From NCBI GenBank assembly GCA_024114885.1, contig CP099425.1, forward strand, positions 1,488,001-1,552,000: DNA of 64,000 nt, in the 5' to 3' direction. Numbering within the stretch: position 1 is the stretch's first letter; every line of letters begins with the position of its first letter. The notes under the pieces were generated by a model. The model made no database searches and was not told the origin of the DNA. It worked only from the letters and a program-made list of their open reading frames with translations. The position numbers and the translations under genes are program-made. Source of the DNA: Septoria linicola (taxonomy: Eukaryota; Ascomycota; Dothideomycetes; Mycosphaerellales; Mycosphaerellaceae). Below, in pieces: positions 57,898 through 64,000 of this stretch.

Positions 57898-58866
57898 GTT
57901 CTTGTCGAATGTCCTCGAATCAATGCAGCCGTGTGCGCTTCTATTCAACTTGGCCATCACATCTTCCAGTAGCCGTGTGCTCAAAAGACTGTGAGTATAG
58001 GAACACCTCCGGCTATCAATAAGACATGGACATATTCATCGGCAAGCTATGCTGGCATTACAGAAGCTTTGACCTCGCTCAAGCTCTACTCGTCGCTAAC
58101 ATGCCTAATCAACATTATCAGCAGTCCCTTCCGCGTTGGGACCGTGTCATAGCAAGTTGTCTTACTGGCCACACTTGAGCTTCGCAGGAATACAGCCTTT
58201 GGCACAAGTTAGCATATATGGGACGTCTCAATGGAGAAAACATTGTGTGAACGCACCGCCACCACATGGGCGCATATCAGAACCGCATCCTTGTCTCACT
58301 GCGAGGGCTGATTGCCCATCGGCTGGCAGGGCAACAGCGAGCCATGGCAAGACGGCGAGAATGAGAGTCGAGGGAAGCATGATGGTTATTGTGCTAGGAA
58401 AGAAGTTGTACGAGGTTGATTGTCGATCTGATTGACGTCTATAGTTCTGGCGACGACCACCGCCACTCTTAAGTACTTTCCTCCGTCCGGCGAACGTTTC
58501 GCCGTGTGCACAGCTTTGACAGCGGCCTGGTATGCGGACTCGCTTCTTATAGCTGACTGTAGCTTGGCTCCGAAATTGGCTTTGCCGCTATTGATGTGCC
58601 AAGCCAACAAGTCCAGCTTCTCTAGAGGTCGAAGGAGCACGTGGCGTTCTTGCTTGCAGCTGTCGAGCAGCAGTATACTGTAGCTTGCGCAGACAGCGTC
58701 GATCGCCGATGGACGAGCTGGCTGATTGAAGGTCTGAGGAGCTTGTGCGCTGCGAAGCAGATCGATCAGGTTCGTCTTGTGTGTTCTGACCTTGGAGTTG
58801 GCGTCCTACCTCGGTGCGCTTGCGGTAGTGTCGGAACGTGCATATGTGCATCCATTACAGAACAGC

Positions 58867-60514
58867 TTAGTCTTCTACCATTGCCCACATTCGTCGGACT
58901 GGCTCCTCTGGTACGTCAAACCGTTTGCCATCGAAAATGGTGTTGATGACCGGCAACGGTTCTCCATACAAGTACGGTGGAAAGTACGAAGATCTGGTCT
59001 CGAAAGCCACTTGGAAAACGACACCATGCTTCTCGAGAATCTTCGCAGCGGCCCTTACGTTCTGTCTGATCGAGCTGTTGACATGCTGTTTGTTAGAAAT
59101 GATGCGCAGCTTCTCCAGTGTCGTGGGAAGAGAGCTCGATGGTGCGCGAACGAAGGGAAGCAAGCTGAGCACTATCTCCGGCGCGCTGTCCATGATGGGC
59201 GACCAGAACATGTTGTCCGTTTTGTAAATGAGCTCTTTGAGCATAGGAGGCGAGCGAGATGACACGACCGCGCGCTCAAAGTTCACACACGTCCCGTGTA
59301 AAGTAATTGATTCCAGGTAATGGAAATTTGCAAATCCAGCGTCCACGGCAGATCTTTTGGGAACCTTGCGAGACCACCCGTTGCGTTCCGGTGTGACATA
59401 TACCAACTCTCTAAGGCTGCTCTTCTGCTGCCCGATAGCCTCTAGTGCGGCCGCCGGATTATTATTGAAGAGATGGTTCGCTGCCGGGTTAATCTTGTCT
59501 GCGAATTGGTCTATGTTGTGGCAGTTTTCGCCTACACTCTATTAGTAAAAGATAACCCCGAATCAAATAGGACCCAGGTACCTAGATATAGTGTCTCGAG
59601 AGACTGTGGTAGCGATAAGATTCCCATGAGCCCTCTGTGTGTAATGTTCGCCTCTTCAATCACTAAGTGCTTCAAAGAAGTAAACATCTTTCGATCCACG
59701 CCCTTCGCGGCGTCGTCCTCAATGTTGACGCATGAAAGTTTGAGGCGCTGTAGTGAAGGTAGCATGAAAAGACAGATGCTTCTCTCATCAACGCTCCAGT
59801 ATGGCGATTCTGGACCGTTGAGGTGTAGCACGACTGTGTCCTGATTAGTGACGATGGAAATGGACGTTCCCGTGACTGAGTCATTCAACAGCAGCTTAAT
59901 CGAACTCTCGCGAGCGCAGTATGAGTAGGGCTGATAGAGGGTGAATTGTGATCAAAAGGAAGACAGGAGAATGAAAAAGCTCACTTACGTTCTTGCAGCT
60001 TCTGTAGTGGCTTCTGGTCTTGATCATTTGCAACCGCTGTTTCGAAGGGCCGCAGCAGTGCTGCTGTCATCTCCTCGTAATGGTCGGCGTCTTCGAATTC
60101 CCCATGGTTACATTCTGGTGCCTCTATCATCAATCGCTTCAAGTGAATAGCACTTTCGAGCAGCCTCGCAAGATCAGCGAATGATTGTTCCTGTCGCCAA
60201 TTGCAGGGCACATCGAGTGTGTGTAGAGCCTTTGCTCGTGCTGATCCTCGAGTTGATCGGCTCCGGAGAGAGTGCAATAGATCTCTGGTATGAGCGCGAG
60301 AGCTGACTAGGGCGTACCGGTAGAGCACAGGCTCTGTCAGCTCTTGGACACGTCTGCATGTTCTGCTAAGCTTTCGCAGCGTGGTCCTGTTGTCCACCTG
60401 TTCAATGACTAGCGCGATGAGCTCGTTTGGAAGGTCCAACAGAGGAAATTGAAAGACCGTGTTCATAGCTGCGAGCTTTCCGGTGACTTTGAGTAACATG
60501 AACTTGACACGCAT
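58867..60514 (-). CDS. F-box / leucine-rich repeat-like protein, splice choice uncertain
   Basis: Probable F-box protein. Exon 1 starts at the ATG at 60514 and has an F-box-like helix set (PLLDLPNELIALVIEQV, then LRKLSRTCRRVQELTEPVLYRY) at about 25-70. Exons 2 and 3 carry irregular leucine-rich segments (MLPSLQRLKLSCVNIED, FTSLKHLVIEEANIT, LPQSLETLYLG). The obvious intron (GTAAGT at 59988 with CAG at 59931) breaks the frame. A donor four bases downstream (GTGAGC) with the acceptor GAGAG|T at 59905 restores it, giving exons 59985-60514, 59582-59904 and 58867-59531 (505 aa). Exon 2 has no early ATG, so it needs exon 1. Either an unusual splice or a one-base defect; the substrate would be unknown. 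Confidence 0.6.
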
Positions 60515-60863
60515 AGCGTGAGTGGACGGTCGTGTGGAGAAGACCTGGCCTTTGCCACTGAGCTTTAGTTAATCATGCCTTAACTTGTGCTGAAATCGTG
60601 AATCCTGTGTGTCTGAGAGCGTGCGATAGCCATACATCATCGACTCGCGAAGACAAGTGCTATAGACAGCTCGTTATAAGCGGAGGTGTCACTGGACAAG
60701 AAAGTGAAGGAGGCAAGGCAGCGATGATTTATCCTTGGCGCTGACCGCAACGGAAGCTACCGCTCGGTCGAGCTTGCCGCAAAGGCGCATCACAGAGTTG
60801 AGTTGAGAAACATTCACTGCCACCTGCATCGCATTCCCGCTCCACCATACCATCACCGCCAAC
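60515..60863. promoter_or_regulatory. Divergent promoter, F-box gene / ACP gene
   Basis: About 350 bp shared by two divergent genes. Composition shifts towards C/A-rich right before the ACP start, as in leaders. No specific site identified. Confidence 0.45.
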
Positions 60864-61547
60864 ATGTTTCGCACCGCTCTCCTCCGTGCCACCCGAGCTG
60901 CTGCTCAGTCCAGCGCACGCGCTGCACCTGTCGCCCGAACGGTCGTCCGCAGCCCCTTCGTCACATCCCGAGTATCCAGCCCAGCAACCAGAATCGCTGC
61001 GATACGGTGTTATGCCAGCTCATCAGGGCTCGGCCAAGAGGAGGTCACTGGCCGTATCTTGGATCTGTTGAAGAACTTTGACAAGGTAATTCGGCGGCGA
61101 TGCGACACTTGACGAAGGCATTGGACTAATATATCATGCAGGTTCAGGATCCATCAAAGGTATAAAGTGCACGCGAGCACAACCTAGACAAGGGTATACT
61201 TACACTTATGCAGCTCTCCGCGTCGTCGCACTTCACGAATGACCTTGGACTGGACAGCTTGGACACCGTCGAGGTGGTCATGGCGATAGAAGAGGTTCGT
61301 TGCGTCGTTACAGCAGATGACAGGACGAGGCATTGACAATCGCGACAGGAGTTCAGCATCGAGATTCCCGACAAGGAGGCAGACGCGATCCACAGCGGTA
61401 TGTGTAGACGAGCATCGCGTGAGCATATCTGTACTGACAAGATACAGTGACCCAAGCCGTGGACTACATCCTGAAGCAGCCAGACGGTATGCAGACAGCC
61501 TTTGCTATGAACAATGATTCAACTACTAACGCGCAGCAGCTCACTAA
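60864..61547 (+). CDS. ACP1: Mitochondrial acyl carrier protein
   Basis: Matrix acyl carrier protein for mitochondrial fatty-acid/lipoate synthesis, also a subunit of complex I and of LYR-protein assembly. Six exons (60864-61085, 61142-61159, 61214-61294, 61349-61397, 61448-61486, 61537-61547) give 139 aa. Exon 2 codes for only six residues and the last for three residues plus the stop. The first about 50 residues are Arg/Ala/Ser-rich without acidic residues, a clear mitochondrial presequence. The mature part has FTNDLGLDSLDTVEVVMAIEE with phosphopantetheine Ser95, then FSIEIPDKEADAI. All introns are GT-AG and close the frame exactly. Length and motif are typical of fungal NDUFAB1/ACP1. Confidence 0.95.
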
Positions 61548-62166
61548 GCGATTCGCAAGGTGACGGGAGAATGATGGTAAGCGAGAGAAAGTAGTGCAGT
61601 TCATGTGAGAGGCACATGAGCTGCAACGAGACAGAGCTCGACCCGGCAAATGTACATTGTAGCCCAAAGCCAGAGAGAGCAGAGCGACATGCCACAAATG
61701 TGTACCATCAACTCTGGCAATCTGACCTGTGTGTTCTCGTTCCACATTTCTCCTATCTTGCCATTGCCGAGATTATGGCAAAGGCAGCATGTGAGGATTC
61801 CACAACGTCGCTTTCCCTTTCGTGGCTTGCGCGCTCGCGTTCTCCGAGGCGACTCTCTCCTCGCTCCCACTTTCCCTGGCCTTTGGTGTCATTTCCCATA
61901 ACAAATCCTCTCAACACTCTGCACACTTCACAAAACCGCCCATTTATACTGCTACACGTGCTTCTGAAAAAGTCGGCGTATTCAAATTGACTCTTGCCCG
62001 CCGTTTCGCAATCCGGCGGTCGCATAAGCTGTGCCAGCCAGCCAGCCAGGGATCCTCACGTGTCACAATTCCACCATAACGCAGCCTCTCAACACCGAAA
62101 CCCTATTGCGCACGCCCACCACCGCTGCCATTCTCTGCTCTCACTCTCCCCGATACTGCCACCAAT
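61548..62166. promoter_or_regulatory. Intergenic region and leader of VPS74
   Basis: About 620 bp between two plus-strand genes; the last 150 bases are C/A-rich like a leader. No gene or repeat seen. Confidence 0.45.
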
Positions 62167-63374
62167 ATGGCCACGGCCTCAGGATCTGGTCTCACGCGCC
62201 GTCGTGGCGCCGGCGCAGCTAATCCCACCGACTCCAACAACAACGAGAACGAATCGAGCCGAGTCTCCTCTCCAGTTCCCACCAAAAATAACCCATATGG
62301 AGGTGGCCCAGAAACGTCCTACGAGAGCGGTGAAAATGGCCACAAGATCGCCTTCGACCCGCGCGACATTTCCGAGTCTGCAGAGCGCAATAAGCAGCCC
62401 AAATTGACCCTGATGGAGGAAGTTCTGTTGATGGGCTTAAAGGACAAGCAAGGTTATCTGTCATTCTGGAACGACAACATAAGCTATGCCCTTCGAGGGT
62501 GCATTGTGATTGAGCTCGCGTTCCGAGGGAGAATCTCCATGCAAAGGGGCAGCGAGAGACGTAGATTCCCTCTAGCAGAAAGGCTGATTGAGGTTGTGGA
62601 CGATACACTGACTGGGGAGGTGCTGTTGGATGAGGCGCTGAAGATGATGAAGAGCAGTGAAAAGATGAGTGTGAGCAGCTGGATTGACCTGATGTCTGGT
62701 AAGTGAGCATCTGCAACATGGCGAGGGTGTAGAGGAGCTTCTGGTAGAGCTACGACTAACTGGCATAAACGACAGGCGAGACATGGAATCTCATGAAGAT
62801 TGGATACCAGCTGAAGCAAGTCCGCGAACGCCTGGCCAAGGGATTGGTGGACAAAGGCATTCTGAGGACTGAGAAGCGCAACTTCCTGCTTTTTGACATG
62901 GCCACACACCCCGTGACAGACAACACTGCGAAAGACGAGATCCGCCGGCGAGTTAGGACATTCCTCACACAGCGCACAGTCGTGCTACCCGCCACGCAAT
63001 GGCTCCCCGAAGAGATGGAGTTCAGATATCTGCGAACTGTGGCTATGCTGTGCGCGGCATATGCTGCAAATGTGCTAGAGAATGCGCTCACAACATTAGG
63101 ACACGAGGCGAGGGAGCGTGCCTTTGCACAAGTTGACGAACTGCTCGCCGAATACTCACAATGGCCATTCGGGAGAAGAACAGGCGGACCGTCCGCGATA
63201 GGAGCGAATCTAGATGGAGTCATCAGGGGTGAGGTGGATGGCGCCAAGGACAAGGAGTTGCAACTCGAGGTAGGTCGCTGCTCTATTGAGGTTCAACTTG
63301 TGCTCTGCTAACGTGTGCGACAGGTCGTGGCAGCTTGTCTCAGCGTCTTCACTCGTCTGGACTCCTTGCTCTAG
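62167..63374 (+). CDS. VPS74: Vps74/GOLPH3 family phosphatidylinositol-4-phosphate-binding protein
   Basis: Peripheral Golgi protein that binds PI4P and keeps glycosyltransferases in the Golgi through COPI. Three exons (62167-62698, 62776-63269, 63324-63374) give 358 aa; the last exon codes for the final 16 residues. About 75 N-terminal residues are polar and include a short basic stretch (LTRRRGA). The GPP34 domain then starts at KLTLMEEVLLMGLKDKQGYLSFWNDNISYALRGC. It continues with RRRFPLAERLIEVVDD, LMKIGYQLKQVRERLAKGLVDKGIL and FLLFDMATHPV, ending RRVRTFL and CLSVFTRLDSLL. The hydrophobic hairpin region and the basic patch expected for PI4P are in place. Fungal length is as expected. Confidence 0.96.
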
Positions 63375-64000
63375 ACGAAAAAGGCTTTACGAGTCGATGT
63401 CAGACGAAATGAGATAGCCCAGGACAGCTCAGCCCAGGTGGCTACAACGCCAGACAAGAAGACATTTTGGAAGCAGAAAGCGCACGATTGCGCAGTGAAG
63501 GTCGTGAACGTGGTGTACAGGCCCTGATGCAGTGGTCAGACCGCTGATTAGCGCAAGCTTTTCACCGGTAGCCCCTTCAGCCTCGGTGTATGGTTTGAAA
63601 GTTCCGTGAAACAGAAACACGGACCAAGGGTGAAACGACTTCAACTCAGGTGGCAAGGGTGACGGCCAAATGCGCATACTCCGGGCCACGAGCAGTCCAA
63701 GGCGTAGTGTCCGCAGACCTGCTCCATCGCAAGCGCGCGTGTCACGTCGCCGCTCGAGCACTATCACTTTTTCTACGAAGGTCATTGGAGGCGGATGTGT
63801 AGCGAAGATACCAGCAAAATTTGATTACTTGTCGCTCAATTGTATACTTTTTGTCTCGGCATAATTGACTCTCCCATCCACGTGGCACGTCTGTCGATGT
63901 AAAGTCTGTGGACCCACTGTGATGCATTTGCCAGGCCCACTAGGGTTGATCAACAACAACTTGTGGGATGGCTCAATAATGGTTGTGCGTGCATTCATAC
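63375..64000. other. Right edge, no supported gene
   Basis: About 625 bp after VPS74. A 118-codon minus frame (63785-63429) is open but has no recognised domain, and I do not assign it. The edge may contain part of a gene that begins outside the window. Confidence 0.45.

Larger units (their letters stand above)
56799..58866. other. Repeat-rich region downstream of the NRPS-like gene
   Basis: About 2.07 kb without a supported gene. It contains two adjacent minisatellites and a diverged 70-bp direct repeat at 56904-56973 and 57828-57897 (each described separately). The rest (57900-58866) shows only short frames. Confidence 0.6.

Overview
The window reads as nuclear DNA of a filamentous ascomycete (Pezizomycotina). 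Many short introns (about 46-110 nt, GT-AG, often with a CTAAC-like branch site) interrupt genes that are clearly fungal: SKN7, an ENA-type sodium pump, TPS1, a Zn2Cys6 regulator and an NRPS-like enzyme. Family-level similarity suggests a dothideomycete, possibly a capnodialean or mycosphaerellalean fungus, but that is an inference. I re-derived the splice structures by hand. All multi-exon models below except the F-box/LRR one close in frame with ordinary GT-AG introns, and that exception needs a less obvious splice pair.

Layout. 0-2.2 kb has no recognisable gene. 2.2-5.1 kb (minus) holds an unrecognised two-exon gene and a HIRIP3-like histone chaperone. 6.2-15 kb carries TPS1 (+), an ENA-type P-ATPase (-) and a GH15 glycosidase (-), a run of genes that would fit osmotic and stress physiology. 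15.4-18.8 kb is RQC2/NEMF (+), for ribosome quality control. A five-exon SDR lies at 21.0-22.2 kb and a 456-bp palindrome-rich MITE at 23.1-23.5 kb. A gene-poor stretch to 29.4 kb contains one 2EXR/F-box-like gene.

29.5-42.1 kb is dense: a Zn2Cys6 regulator (+), a mitochondrial PRX5-type peroxiredoxin (-) head to head with the oxidative-stress regulator SKN7 (+), the eIF2B epsilon subunit (+) and an Ariadne-type RBR ubiquitin ligase (+). From 42.1 to 48 kb only weak or small frames are seen. A single-span membrane protein follows (48.0 kb, +). An MCT-type MFS transporter (-) is then arranged head to head with a large adenylation-carrier-condensation NRPS-like enzyme (+, 53.3-56.8 kb). This pair could be a minimal metabolite module. 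Directly downstream are two minisatellites enclosed by a diverged 70-bp direct repeat.

The last part holds an F-box/LRR-like gene (-), the mitochondrial acyl carrier protein (+) and VPS74/GOLPH3 (+). I recognised no rRNA, tRNA or CRISPR.

How the genes relate: most are housekeeping genes (translation initiation, ribosome quality control, ubiquitylation, Golgi retention, mitochondrial lipoylation and complex I). Two neighbourhoods look functionally linked: SKN7 with the peroxiredoxin, and the transporter with the NRPS-like enzyme.
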